Shown here: positions 1 through 8,670 of the stretch, piece by piece
Layout: every line of letters begins with the position of its first letter
Position numbering within the stretch: position 1 is the stretch's first letter
Source: UBA4656 sp002405525
Lineage (GTDB): Bacteria; Pseudomonadota; Gammaproteobacteria; Xanthomonadales; Ahniellaceae
Direction: 5' to 3'
Assembly (NCBI GenBank): GCA_036723735.1
Contig: DAIMGT010000044.1
Coordinates: 1 to 33,078 of the forward strand
Length of the DNA stretch: 33,078 nucleotides
Position numbers and translations under genes: made by a program
The notes under the pieces: model-generated
Databases searched by the model: none
The model's input: only the letters and a program-made list of their open reading frames with translations
What the model was told of the DNA's origin: nothing

Positions 1-185
1 TCGGCAATCGCGCGGTGCGCGCAGGCCCCAGGAAGTGGCGCCTGACGCTGGACGCGGGCCAGTTCGGCAGTTACCGCCCCAACGACCCCGGCAATGCGGC
101 GAACAATTCGATCCTGTTCGTCGGCGCGCCGGCGCTCAGCGGCGACCGCGTGTTCCGCAGCAGCTTCGAGCCGGGCGGCAACTGA
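1..185 (+). CDS. C-terminal end of a probable secreted protein (partial)
   Basis: An open frame enters from the left edge (first whole codon at 3) and stops with TGA at 183-185, giving about 60 residues. The visible part is rich in Gly, Asn, Ala and Ser, and reads like the end of a beta-rich extracellular or outer-surface protein. It finishes with DRVFRSSFEPGGN. The same kind of ending (DEVRFGDGFE plus a short tail) closes the secreted protein at 11271-13577. Short C-terminal F-x-x-G-F-E endings recur in secreted proteins of Lysobacterales. The catalytic or structural domains lie outside the window, so no function can be assigned. It converges on the hydrolase gene at 227-916, with a strong hairpin between the two. 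Confidence 0.6.
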   Translation, partial: GNRAVRAGPRKWRLTLDAGQFGSYRPNDPGNAANNSILFVGAPALSGDRVFRSSFEPGGN

Positions 186-194
186 TGCGCGCGA

Positions 195-224
195 CCGCCC
201 TGCCGCGCCACAGCGGCAGGGCGG
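195..224. terminator. Bidirectional hairpin terminator
   Basis: A perfect 12-bp stem (CCGCCCTGCCGC at 195-206, its complement at 213-224) closes a 6-base loop. It sits in the 41-bp gap between two convergent stop codons (183-185 on +, 227-229 on -). No U-tract follows on either strand, which is common in high-GC genomes. The position and perfect pairing support a shared terminator. Confidence 0.6.
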
Positions 225-226
225 CG

Positions 227-916
227 TCAGCGGATCGTTCCGCGCAGCACCGGCAGCCCGGGGAAGGTGGCCTCGAACACGTCGCCGACCACCAGCGGCC
301 CCACGCCCGCCGGCGTGCCGGTGAACAAAAGGTCGCCGGGCCGCAACTCGAAAAGGCGCGACAGCGCGGCGATGATCTCCGGCACGCCGAAGATCATCGT
401 GGCGATGTCCGCGCGCTGGCGCTCGATGCCGTTGACCTTGAGCGCCAGCTCGCCCGCGGCGGGATGGCCGAGCGTCGCCGCCGGCACGATCGCGCCGACC
501 GGCGCCGACGCGTCGAAGCCCTTGGCCGTGTCCCAGGGGTTGCCCTTCGCCTTGGCCGCCGCCTGCAGATCGCGTCGCGTCAGGTCGAGGCCGATCGCGT
601 AGCCGAACACGCAGCCCAGCGCGCGCGCCGGATCGAGGTCGCGGCCGCCGGCGGCCAGCGCCACCACCAGTTCGACCTCGTGGTGCAGGTTCGTGGTTCC
701 GGGCGGGAAGGGCACCTCGGCCCGCGGCCACGCCGCATCGGCAGGCTTCATGAAGAAGGTCGGCGTTTCGCGGTCGACGGTGCTGCCCATCTCCTTCGCG
801 TGTTCGGCGTAGTTGCGGCCCACGCAGTAGATCCGGTGGATCGGGAAACGCGCCTGCTCGTCCGCCACGGGCACGCTCGGGACAGCGGGGACGGGAATCA
901 CGAACGGGTGCTTCAT
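227..916 (-). CDS. Fumarylacetoacetate hydrolase family protein (acylpyruvase / fumarylpyruvate hydrolase type)
   Basis: A 229-residue cytosolic metal-dependent hydrolase of the FAH superfamily, the short single-domain kind that cleaves C-C bonds in acylpyruvates such as fumarylpyruvate, or decarboxylates oxaloacetate. Family marks are IYCVGRNYAEHAKEMG near the N-terminus, the metal-binding HHEVELVVAL, the LDLTRRDLQ segment and the C-terminal GDLLFTGTPAGVGP loop. The frame is open further upstream, but the start was placed at the ATG at 914-916 (MKHPFVIPV). It has GGAG about 6 bases upstream, and the extension before it is low-complexity and covers the promoter. It is transcribed divergently from the ABC export operon. 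The substrate cannot be decided from sequence. Confidence 0.93.
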   Translation of the reverse strand: MKHPFVIPVPAVPSVPVADEQARFPIHRIYCVGRNYAEHAKEMGSTVDRETPTFFMKPADAAWPRAEVPFPPGTTNLHHEVELVVALAAGGRDLDPARALGCVFGYAIGLDLTRRDLQAAAKAKGNPWDTAKGFDASAPVGAIVPAATLGHPAAGELALKVNGIERQRADIATMIFGVPEIIAALSRLFELRPGDLLFTGTPAGVGPLVVGDVFEATFPGLPVLRGTIR

Positions 917-945
917 CGGGCGCTCCGGTGGCGGCAGGCGGGGCG

Positions 946-951
946 AGTATA
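946..951 (-). promoter_or_regulatory. Candidate -10 box for the FAH-family gene
   Basis: On the minus strand this hexamer reads TATACT, one base from the sigma-70 consensus, 30 bases upstream of the ATG at 916. It is an AT-rich island in a GC-rich region. No convincing -35 hexamer is visible at 16-18 bp spacing, so the call rests on the -10 alone. Confidence 0.35.
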
Positions 952-1047
952 GGCAGCCGCCGGTGCGGGTGCCCGGGTGGCATGACACGCGTCATCCACC
1001 GCGGCTGATGCGGTGCCCTTGCGGTCACCGCCTGCCGACGCCACGCT

Positions 1048-2343
1048 GTGCCACACTTCGCGCCCCCGCAAGCCGACCTGCCGCAGGCCGTGGACAAGTC
1101 CGAACTCCTGAACCAGTTGCGCATCGACCGCAGCGCGCCTGCCGCGGAGCCCGCGTCCGGTCGCATCCGGCTGCTGATCGGCGGCGCGCTGGGTGCCCTG
1201 CTGGTCGGCGCCGGTGTGGCATGGTGGTTCGGCGGGGATGGTCCGCTGGCGGTCGAGACCCGGCCGGTGCGCCCGATCGCGGCCGCGCCGGCGCAGGCGT
1301 CGGTGCTGGACGCCTCGGGCTACATCACGGCGCGGCGGCTCGCCACGGTGTCGGCGAAGGTCACGGGGCGCGTCCAGAGCGTGCTGATCGAAGAAGGTAT
1401 GCGGGTCGGGGAGGGCCAGGTCCTGGCCACGCTCGACGCCACCGACGAGCAGGCGGCGCGCGCGCTGTCGGCCGCGCGCCTCGACGCCGCGCGCTCGCAG
1501 CTGGCCGAGATCCGCGCCAACCTCGCCAACGCCGAGCGCGAGGCCAAGCGCCAGGACGACCTCGTCGCGCGCAAGCTCGCCAGCGCGCAGGCCGCCGATG
1601 CCGCGCGCACGACCGTGGCCGCGCTGCGCGCGCGCCTGGCCAGTGCCGAACGCGAGGTGGTGGTCGCCGAGCGCTCGCTGGCGATCGCCGACCTCGACCT
1701 CGATAACACCATCGTGCGCGCGCCGTTCGCCGGCGTGGTCACGGTCAAGGCCGCCCAGCCGGGCGAGATCATCTCGCCGCTGTCGGCCGGTGGTGGCTTC
1801 ACACGCACCGGCATCGGCACGATCGTGGACATGGATTCGCTGGAGATCCAGGTCGACGTCAACGAGAACTTCATCAACCGCGTGGTGCCCGGCCAGCCGG
1901 TCGAGGCCACCCTGAACGCCTACCCGGACTGGAAGATCCCGGCCGAGGTGATCGCCATCATCCCCACCGCCGACCGCAGCAAGGCGACGGTGAAGGTGCG
2001 CATCGCGCTGAAGGAAAAGGACGCCCGCATCGTGCCCGACATGGGCGTGCGAGTGGCCTTCCTGGAAGAGCGCAAGGCGGATGCGGCGCCGGCCGAGCCG
2101 CCGAAGGGCGTGCTGGTGCCGCGCGCCGCGCTGCGCCGCGAAGGCAGCGAGGACGTGGCCTACGTGCTGGCCAACGGCGCACTGGCGCGGCGCGTGGTGA
2201 CGCTCGGCGGCCTGAGCGCCGGCGACGCGCGCCAGGTGCTCGACGGCGTTGCCGCCGGCGAGCGCGTGGTCACCGCGCCGGCCACCGGACTGGCCAATGG
2301 CGCAGCGGCGGTCGAGACGCCCGGCGCGGGCGCCGAACTCTGA
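1048..2343 (+). CDS. HlyD/MacA-type periplasmic adaptor of an ABC exporter
   Basis: A 431-residue membrane-fusion protein that would link an inner-membrane ABC exporter to the periplasm or an outer-membrane channel. After a short cytoplasmic head (VDKSELLNQLRIDR) there is one membrane anchor (about residues 37-60, IGGALGALLVGAGVAWWF). A biotinyl-lipoyl-like half follows (GRVQSVLIEEGMRVGEGQVL), then a long Ala/Arg/Glu-rich coiled-coil hairpin (about 130-215). The returning half (NTIVRAPFAGVVTVKAAQPG) and a beta-barrel domain come next, and the C-terminal region resembles the membrane-proximal domain. The GTG at 1048 gives the longest plausible form. A GTG at 1090 is an equally good start, because related proteins begin at the MDKSELL segment; neither has a clear ribosome site. 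The ATPase gene follows after 13 bp, so the genes are co-transcribed. Confidence 0.92.
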   Translation: MPHFAPPQADLPQAVDKSELLNQLRIDRSAPAAEPASGRIRLLIGGALGALLVGAGVAWWFGGDGPLAVETRPVRPIAAAPAQASVLDASGYITARRLATVSAKVTGRVQSVLIEEGMRVGEGQVLATLDATDEQAARALSAARLDAARSQLAEIRANLANAEREAKRQDDLVARKLASAQAADAARTTVAALRARLASAEREVVVAERSLAIADLDLDNTIVRAPFAGVVTVKAAQPGEIISPLSAGGGFTRTGIGTIVDMDSLEIQVDVNENFINRVVPGQPVEATLNAYPDWKIPAEVIAIIPTADRSKATVKVRIALKEKDARIVPDMGVRVAFLEERKADAAPAEPPKGVLVPRAALRREGSEDVAYVLANGALARRVVTLGGLSAGDARQVLDGVAAGERVVTAPATGLANGAAAVETPGAGAEL

Positions 2344-2356
2344 CGGAGAGACTGCG

Positions 2357-3039
<683 letters not shown>

Positions 3040-3139
3040 NNNNNNNNNNNNNNNNNNNNNNNNNNNNNNNNNNNNNNNNNNNNNNNNNNNNNNNNNNNNN
3101 NNNNNNNNNNNNNNNNNNNNNNNNNNNNNNNNNNNNNNN
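3040..3139. other. Run of 100 N (assembly gap)
   Basis: Exactly 100 undetermined bases between the ATPase and the first permease. The stop codon of the ATPase and the ribosome-binding site of the permease must lie here. The last N is directly followed by the ATG of the permease. Confidence 0.99.
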
Positions 3140-4300
3140 ATGAGCTACTTCGGCTTCATCTGGGCCAGCCTCTGGCGCAAGAAGACACGCGCGGCGTTCA
3201 CCATCCTGTCGCTGCTGTGCGCCTTCCTGCTGTTCGGGCTGCTGCAGACCATCGGCGCCTTCTTCACTGCCGGCGCGGACTTCGTCGGCGCTTCGCGCCT
3301 GATCGTGCAGTCGCGCGTGTCGTTCACCGACTCGCTGCCGGTGCGCCTGATGCCGCAGATCGAGCGCGTGCCCGGCGTGCAGGCGGTGCACCACGACCAG
3401 TGGTTCGGCGGCATCCTCGGCGAGAACACGCAGGCCTTCTCGTTCGCATCCAACCCGCGCACCCTGCGCGTGGTCTACCCCGAATGGGTGATGCCCGACG
3501 AGCAGTGGCAGGCCTTCGCCAACACCCGCACCGGCGCCATCATCGGTCGCATCACCGCCGACCAGTACGGCTGGAAGGTCGGCGACAAGCTGCCGCTGAG
3601 GTCGAACATCTTCCCGCGCAAGGACGGTTCGATGGCGTGGGAGTTCGACATCGTCGGCGTCTACGACGGCAAGGACGAGACCTGGCAGCGGCAGACCACG
3701 CAGATCTTCCTGAACTGGGACTACTTCAATGAGGCCAACCAGTTCGGCGAGGGCAGCGCCGGGGTGTTCGCGGTCAAGCTGGAGGACGTGGACCGGGCCG
3801 ACGAGGTGGCGCAGGCGATCGACGCGTTGTTTCTGAACTCCCCGGACGAGACCAAGACCCAGAGCGAGAAGGACTTCAACAAGGGCTTCTTCGCCCAGAT
3901 CGGCGACATCGGACTGATCGTGCGCCTGATCCTGCTGGCGGTGTTCTTCACCATCGTGATCCTGACCGGCAACACGATGGCGCAGGCGGTGCGCGAGCGC
4001 ATTCCGGAGATGGCGGTGCTCAAGACGCTCGGCTTCAGCAACTCGCAGGTCACCGTGCTGGTGGTCGCCGAGGCCCTGCTGCTTTGCCTGGTTGGCGGCC
4101 TGCTGGGGATGGCGCTTTCGACGCTGGCGATCGGCGGGATGGCGAAGGCCGCGCCGACCTTCTTCGGCGCACTCAGCCCGGACCCGGCGATCTGGGTCCA
4201 GGCCGTCGCTGCGATGCTGGTGCTGTCCCTGGTGGTGGGCCTGCCGCCTGCGCTGCGCGTGGCGCGGTTGAAGATCGTCGACGCGCTGGCCGGCCGTTGA
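3140..4300 (+). CDS. ABC exporter permease, FtsX/MacB type (first copy)
   Basis: A 386-residue inner-membrane subunit. The ATG directly abuts the gap, but MSYFGFIWASLWRKKTR is a typical FtsX-type start (short amphipathic head with basic residues before the first membrane helix at about 15-38). A large periplasmic domain of some 210 residues follows, then three C-terminal helices (about 258-285, 305-335, 350-375). They contain the conserved cytoplasmic turn IPEMAVLKTLGFSNSQV after the second helix and end in PALRVARLKIVDALAGR. It would pair with the second permease as a heterodimer. A start hidden in the N-run cannot be excluded. Confidence 0.9.
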   Translation: MSYFGFIWASLWRKKTRAAFTILSLLCAFLLFGLLQTIGAFFTAGADFVGASRLIVQSRVSFTDSLPVRLMPQIERVPGVQAVHHDQWFGGILGENTQAFSFASNPRTLRVVYPEWVMPDEQWQAFANTRTGAIIGRITADQYGWKVGDKLPLRSNIFPRKDGSMAWEFDIVGVYDGKDETWQRQTTQIFLNWDYFNEANQFGEGSAGVFAVKLEDVDRADEVAQAIDALFLNSPDETKTQSEKDFNKGFFAQIGDIGLIVRLILLAVFFTIVILTGNTMAQAVRERIPEMAVLKTLGFSNSQVTVLVVAEALLLCLVGGLLGMALSTLAIGGMAKAAPTFFGALSPDPAIWVQAVAAMLVLSLVVGLPPALRVARLKIVDALAGR

Positions 4301-4322
4301 GCCGCTGCGGAGCACACGAGCC

Positions 4323-5498
4323 ATGTTGAAGCAGATCGTCGGCATCGTCCTGATCAACCTGCGCAGCATCCCGCAGCGACTCGGACTGTCGCTGGTGATC
4401 GTGATCGGCATCGCCGGCGTGGTCGGGGTGTTCACCGCGCTGTTCGCCATGACCCAGGGCATCGCGGCAGCGTTCGGCGCCGCCGGTGACCCGCGCAACG
4501 TGATGATCCTGCGCGGCGGTTCGCAGGCCGAACTCAACTCCTCGATTCCGCTGGAGACGCTGCAGATCGCCGAGCGCGTAGCCGGCGTCCGGCGCGACGA
4601 CACGGGCCAGCCGTTGGCGGCCGGCGAGATCATCGTCATCGCGGAGCTGCCCAAGAAGGGCCAGACCCTCGGCGCGAACGTGACCCTGCGCGGCGTCACC
4701 CCGGCCGCCTTCCCGTTGCGCCCGAACCTGAGGATCGTCGAGGGCCGGCCCTTCACGCCGGGCTTGCAGGAACTGATCGTCGGCCAGGGCGCCGCGACCC
4801 AGTTCGAGGGCCTGGCGGTCGGCCGCACCGTGCGCTTGCGCGGCGCCGACTGGACCGTGGTCGGGCGGTTCGAGTCGGGTGATGCCTTCGAGAGCGAGAT
4901 CTGGACCGACGGCGCGACCGCGCAGACCGCCTGGGGCCGTGGCGGGTTCTCGTCCGCGCTGGTCGGGCTGGAGAGCGCCGACGTGCTGGCGGCCTTCGAG
5001 GCCGCGCTGAAGGCCGATCCGCGGGTCAACGTCGAGGTCAAGCGCCAGGTCGATTACTTCACCGAGCAGACCGCCCAGACCTCGCGCGGCATCACCATCC
5101 TCGGCACCGTGGTGGCCTTCATCATGGGCCTCGGCGCGATCTTCGCCGCGCTCAACACCATGTACGCTGCGGTGTCGGCGCGCACGCGCGAGATCGCCAC
5201 CCTGCGCGCGATCGGTTTTTCTCCGCTGCCGGTGGTGGTCTCGGTGCTGGCCGAAGCGATGCTGCTGGCGCTGGCCGGGGGGCTGGGCGGTGCGCTGCTG
5301 GCGTGGCTGTTCTTCAACGGGTTGACGGTCAGCACGCTGGGCGGCGGCTTCACCCAGCTGGTGTTCCAGTTCCGCGTCACCGGTTCGCTGGTCTTCACCG
5401 GCGCGATCATCGCGCTGGCGATCGGCTTCGTCGGCGGGCTGTTTCCCGCCGTGCGCGCCGCGCGCCTGCCGGTGACCACCGCGCTGCGCGCGGCCTGA
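4323..5498 (+). CDS. ABC exporter permease, FtsX/MacB type (second copy)
   Basis: A 391-residue paralogue of the preceding permease, starting 22 bp after its stop. The layout is the same: first helix at about 20-45 (LSLVIVIGIAGVVGVFTAL), a periplasmic domain, then three C-terminal helices with the family turn REIATLRAIGFSPLPVV and a final PAVRAARLPVTTALRAA. Adaptor, ATPase and two half-permeases on one transcript match exporters with two different permease chains (YknXYZ/DevABC-like). No outer-membrane TolC partner is in the window. The substrate is unknown; antimicrobial peptide or lipid export is typical of the family but is an inference here. Confidence 0.92.
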   Translation: MLKQIVGIVLINLRSIPQRLGLSLVIVIGIAGVVGVFTALFAMTQGIAAAFGAAGDPRNVMILRGGSQAELNSSIPLETLQIAERVAGVRRDDTGQPLAAGEIIVIAELPKKGQTLGANVTLRGVTPAAFPLRPNLRIVEGRPFTPGLQELIVGQGAATQFEGLAVGRTVRLRGADWTVVGRFESGDAFESEIWTDGATAQTAWGRGGFSSALVGLESADVLAAFEAALKADPRVNVEVKRQVDYFTEQTAQTSRGITILGTVVAFIMGLGAIFAALNTMYAAVSARTREIATLRAIGFSPLPVVVSVLAEAMLLALAGGLGGALLAWLFFNGLTVSTLGGGFTQLVFQFRVTGSLVFTGAIIALAIGFVGGLFPAVRAARLPVTTALRAA

Positions 5499-5510
5499 GG
5501 CCACTGCCGA

Positions 5511-5755
5511 AGCATCGCGACGCACGCGCCGCTCCTACACTCCGCCGCACGGACCGCCGTCGCCGATGGTTGTAGGAGCGCTGCGTGCAGCGCGACCGGG
5601 CGTGCAGCCAGATCCAAGAGCATCGCGGCGCACGCGCCGCTCCCACATCCCTCCGGCACGGACCGCCGTCGCCGCCGGTTGCAGGAGCGCTGCGTGCAGC
5701 GCGACCCGGCGCGCTGCCGGATCCAAGAGCATCGCGGCGCACGCGCCGCACCCAC
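5511..5755. repeat. REP/REPIN array, about 108-bp tandem unit
   Basis: Five REP-like palindromic elements alternate in orientation. Minus-orientation copies lie at 5511-5538, 5619-5646 and 5728-5755, and plus-orientation copies at 5571-5597 and 5680-5706. Each has a GTAGGAGC-like head (GCAGGAGC or GTGGGAGC/GTGGGTGC in others) followed by a stem of the kind GCGCTGCGTGCAGCGC. Opposed pairs with about 33 bp between them form REPIN-type hairpins. The spacer between them is also conserved (GCACGGACCGCCGTCGCCG), so the whole 108-109 bp unit has been duplicated in tandem. The array fills the space between two convergent genes (5498 and 5799) and could fold into strong terminators for both. Confidence 0.85.
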
Positions 5756-5798
5756 GCCGCGACGCGCCGGTCATGCCGGGGCGTCGCGGCGCACGGGC

Positions 5799-8216
5799 TC
5801 AGGCCTCGTAGAGGCGGTCCAGGGCGCGTTCGGCCTCGCTGCGCTCGTACCCGCCGAGGCGCCGCGCGGCGGCGCGATAGTGCTCGATGAGGTCCGCGTC
5901 CTTCGGCATGCGGGCGGCGACTTCGAGCAGCACCACGCGTGCCTCGTAGTCGGAATCGATGCCGCCGACGGCGTCGATCACGGCGCGCAGGTTGGCCGCG
6001 GTCGGCGGCACGGCCTCGACCAGGGCCACCAGGGCCTCGCGCGCCTCGTAGTCGCTGTCGATCCCGGCCGTGGCCTTCGCATAGTCGGCGGCGAGGCCGG
6101 ATTCGCGGCCGACCTGCGGCGCGAGCGCCGCCAGCGCCACGCGACGCTCGTAGTCGGACTCGATGCGTGCGGCTGACGCCAGCGCGCGGGCCAGCGGATC
6201 GGCGCCGAGCGTCACGGCCTCGGCGAGCGATTCCAGCGCGACCCGGTGCTCGTACGACGACTCGTTGCCCTGCAGGGCGGCGATCCAGGTCGCCGTGGCT
6301 TCCGGCGCGTTCCGCAGGGCAGGGAGCGCGGCTTCGAGCAGGGTGCGCTCTTCGTAGTCCGATTCGATCTGCGCCGCCACGGCATGCAGCGCGGACTGCT
6401 GGGCCGCGGCCAGCGACTGGTGGGCCAGCAGCGCCTCGAGCGCGCGCCGGCGCTCGTAGTCGCTGTCCATGGCCGCCGCCAGCGCGATCGCGCGGTCCTG
6501 CTGGGCGACGTCGAGCCTTGCGTTCGCCGACAGCTCGGCGAGGTAGGTCGCGCGCACGTAGGTGGAGTTGATCAAGCCGGCCTCTTCGAGCACCGCGGCC
6601 GCGCCGCCGCGGGCGAGGATGCGGGCGACCCGCCGTTCGGCGTCGATCCCCGTGGCGCGCAGCAGCGCCGGGATCGCGCGCGCCAGCCAGGCGCGCGCCG
6701 CGGCGTCCGCGGGCACGTCGGCGCCGTCGACCTGGAACCGGCGTTCGATCCGGCCGTCGGCCGCCGCGAAGCGCACCCGACGCGTCACGCCGTCGACCTG
6801 CTCCTCGATCTCCAGCCAGCGGTCGAGCGTGGCGATGTCGTCCTCGGCCTCGGTGAAGCTGAAATCGCCGCGCGCCTTGGCGTCGAGCGCGTAGGCGGCG
6901 CCGCGCAGCGAGACCTCGGTGGTGCGGCCGAAGAAGGGCAGTTGCGTCACCGACGTCGTGCCGCGCAGCGGTGCCGGCGGGCTGGGCGGCGGCGGGGCGG
7001 CCGGCGCCTGCGCCGCGGCCGGGGGCGCGGGCGGATCGACGGGCGCGGCGGGGGGCACCGGTGCGGCCGGCGATGCGGGCGCGGCGACGGCCTGCGGGTC
7101 GCCGAACACGACGTGCGGGGTGGCGGCGGCCACGCCGCCGAGCACGGCGGCGATCGCGAGCCGGCGCGTGAGGCCGAGTTTGGGGCTGGGCATGGGTTGG
7201 TCCTCGATGAGGCGGCGCACGCGTTCGACCAGCGGCGAATCCGCCGCGGCCATCGGCACCGCGAAGTGGGGGGTGGAAAGGTCGCGCCCGCGGGCGAGGC
7301 ATTCGGCGAGGCATTCGGCGAGCGCGCGCGGGTCGCCGGTGGCGTGCGCCGCCCAGGCATCGCACTGCAGTTCGGCGAGGTCGTCGAGCCGGCGCAGGGC
7401 CAGCGGCGACAGCGGCGTCGGCAGCAGGCCGGCGGCGAGCCGCGCGACCAGCCGCCGCTGCGGGTCGCGGCGCGCGAGGTGCGCGGCCTCGTGGGCCAGC
7501 ATCGCCGCGCGCTGGCGCGGCGTCAGCGCGCCCGCGCACCAGCCCGGCACGCCGACCAGGTCGGGCGCGACCGCCACCGGCGAGGCGAGGCCCGGAGCCT
7601 GCGCGAGCGCGAGCCGCGGCAGGCCGGCACGGCGGGCGATCCAGCGCGCGTCGTGCCGCAGCGCCGCGTTGTCGGGCTGCGGCAGCGCGCGCAGGTGGCG
7701 GCGGAAGCGCGTGAGCCGACGCAGGGCGATCAGCGCGCCGCCGGCCGCCAGCGCCAGCCAGGCCAGCGCGACCGCCAGGGGCCAGCGCGGGTCGGCGGCG
7801 ACCGCTGCGATGCCATCGGCCAGCACGCGCACGCCACGGTCGGGCGCCGGGCGCGCGGGCGGCGGCGCGATCGCGGCGGGCGCCGGCGGCACCTCGCTGG
7901 CCAGCGAGCGCGTGGCGACCGGCGCGGCACCGATCGCCGTGTCCTGCATCGCCGGACGCGCGGCGTCGATCCGCGCCGCGGGCAGCGCGTCGACCAGCGC
8001 CACCGGGCGCAGGCGCAGCGCGCCGCGGTCGGCCGCCAGCGCCAACGCGGCGGTGGCCAGCGGCAGCAGCAGGGCGCTGCGCCAGAGCCATTCGCGCGCG
8101 GCCGCTGCGCGCACCACGCCGGCGCGCTCGGCGCACCAGGCCGCGGCCAGCAGCGCCAGCGCGTGCAGCCAGGCGGTGGCGAGGAAGGACAGCAGCGCGG
8201 CGCCGGCCTCAGCCAC
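5799..8216 (-). CDS. BlaR1/MecR1-type M56 membrane metallopeptidase with C-terminal 34-residue repeats
   Basis: An 805-residue membrane peptidase that would act as sensor-protease for the BlaI-type repressor encoded just upstream. The first third holds several hydrophobic helices and the zinc motif HEAAH at about 240, followed by LAELQCDAWAAHATGDPRAL, the usual downstream part of M56 enzymes. A further helix (about 345-365) is followed by an Ala/Pro-rich linker, a domain of about 150 residues I do not recognise, and a C-terminal solenoid. The solenoid has six repeats beginning at residues 583, 617, 651, 685, 719 and 753, each with the core S-D-Y-E-x-R. There is no penicillin-binding sensor domain of the BlaR1 kind. 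The GTG start overlaps the repressor stop by 8 bp, so the pair is translationally linked. No beta-lactamase gene is nearby. Confidence 0.88.
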   Translation of the reverse strand: MAEAGAALLSFLATAWLHALALLAAAWCAERAGVVRAAAAREWLWRSALLLPLATAALALAADRGALRLRPVALVDALPAARIDAARPAMQDTAIGAAPVATRSLASEVPPAPAAIAPPPARPAPDRGVRVLADGIAAVAADPRWPLAVALAWLALAAGGALIALRRLTRFRRHLRALPQPDNAALRHDARWIARRAGLPRLALAQAPGLASPVAVAPDLVGVPGWCAGALTPRQRAAMLAHEAAHLARRDPQRRLVARLAAGLLPTPLSPLALRRLDDLAELQCDAWAAHATGDPRALAECLAECLARGRDLSTPHFAVPMAAADSPLVERVRRLIEDQPMPSPKLGLTRRLAIAAVLGGVAAATPHVVFGDPQAVAAPASPAAPVPPAAPVDPPAPPAAAQAPAAPPPPSPPAPLRGTTSVTQLPFFGRTTEVSLRGAAYALDAKARGDFSFTEAEDDIATLDRWLEIEEQVDGVTRRVRFAAADGRIERRFQVDGADVPADAAARAWLARAIPALLRATGIDAERRVARILARGGAAAVLEEAGLINSTYVRATYLAELSANARLDVAQQDRAIALAAAMDSDYERRRALEALLAHQSLAAAQQSALHAVAAQIESDYEERTLLEAALPALRNAPEATATWIAALQGNESSYEHRVALESLAEAVTLGADPLARALASAARIESDYERRVALAALAPQVGRESGLAADYAKATAGIDSDYEAREALVALVEAVPPTAANLRAVIDAVGGIDSDYEARVVLLEVAARMPKDADLIEHYRAAARRLGGYERSEAERALDRLYEA

Positions 8217-8598
8217 GGTCCTTCTCCTTCGCCAGCAGTTTCTTCACCCGCTCGAGGTCGCCGGGCGCGATCTCGTCCTCGCGCACCAGATGGGCGACCA
8301 GCGCCTTGGCGTCGCCGGAGAACAGCGTGCCGAGCAGGCTCGACACCATCGAGCGGCGCACCGCGTCCTCGGCCACGCAGGCGGTGTAGACCAGTTGCCG
8401 GCCGTCGCGGCGCGAGCGCACGATGCCGCGCTTCTCCAGCCGCGTGAGCACGGTGGCGACCGTCGTGTGGGCGAGCCCGCGACTCGCCTCCAGCGCCGCC
8501 GCGAGGTCGGCGGTGCTGGCCTCGCCGCGCGCCCACAGGGCGCGCATCACGTCGAGCTGGAGGTCGCTGAGGGTGGCGTCGAGCGGTGGCTTCGGCAT
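8209..8598 (-). CDS. BlaI/MecI-family transcriptional repressor
   Basis: A 129-residue winged-helix repressor. The N-terminal two thirds match BlaI/MecI (LSDLQLDVMRALWARGEAS, then AHTTVATVLTRLEKRGIV as recognition helix and wing, then YTACVAEDAVRRSMV). The C-terminal part would form the dimer arm. In this family the partner M56 protease triggers cleavage or inactivation of the repressor; here the partner is the overlapping downstream gene. A perfect palindrome at 8613-8638 lies 15 bases upstream of the ATG and would let the protein repress its own operon. The target genes beyond this operon are unknown. Confidence 0.93.
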   Translation of the reverse strand: MPKPPLDATLSDLQLDVMRALWARGEASTADLAAALEASRGLAHTTVATVLTRLEKRGIVRSRRDGRQLVYTACVAEDAVRRSMVSSLLGTLFSGDAKALVAHLVREDEIAPGDLERVKKLLAKEKDRG

Positions 8599-8612
8599 GG
8601 GCGGCTGATCTT

Positions 8613-8638
8613 CTACAACTGTCGTACTACAGTTGTAG
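8613..8638. promoter_or_regulatory. BlaI-type operator
   Basis: A perfect 10-bp inverted repeat, CTACAACTGT at 8613-8622 and ACAGTTGTAG at 8629-8638, with a 6-bp spacer. The arms carry the TACA/TGTA ends typical of BlaI/MecI/CopY operators. It lies directly upstream of the repressor gene and is also about 30 bp from the stop of the kinase gene (8671). It is one of the few AT-rich stretches around, so the promoter probably overlaps it. Confidence 0.8.
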
Positions 8639-8670
8639 GAGATTCGCCCGCCGGCGCCACGGGCCGGAAG

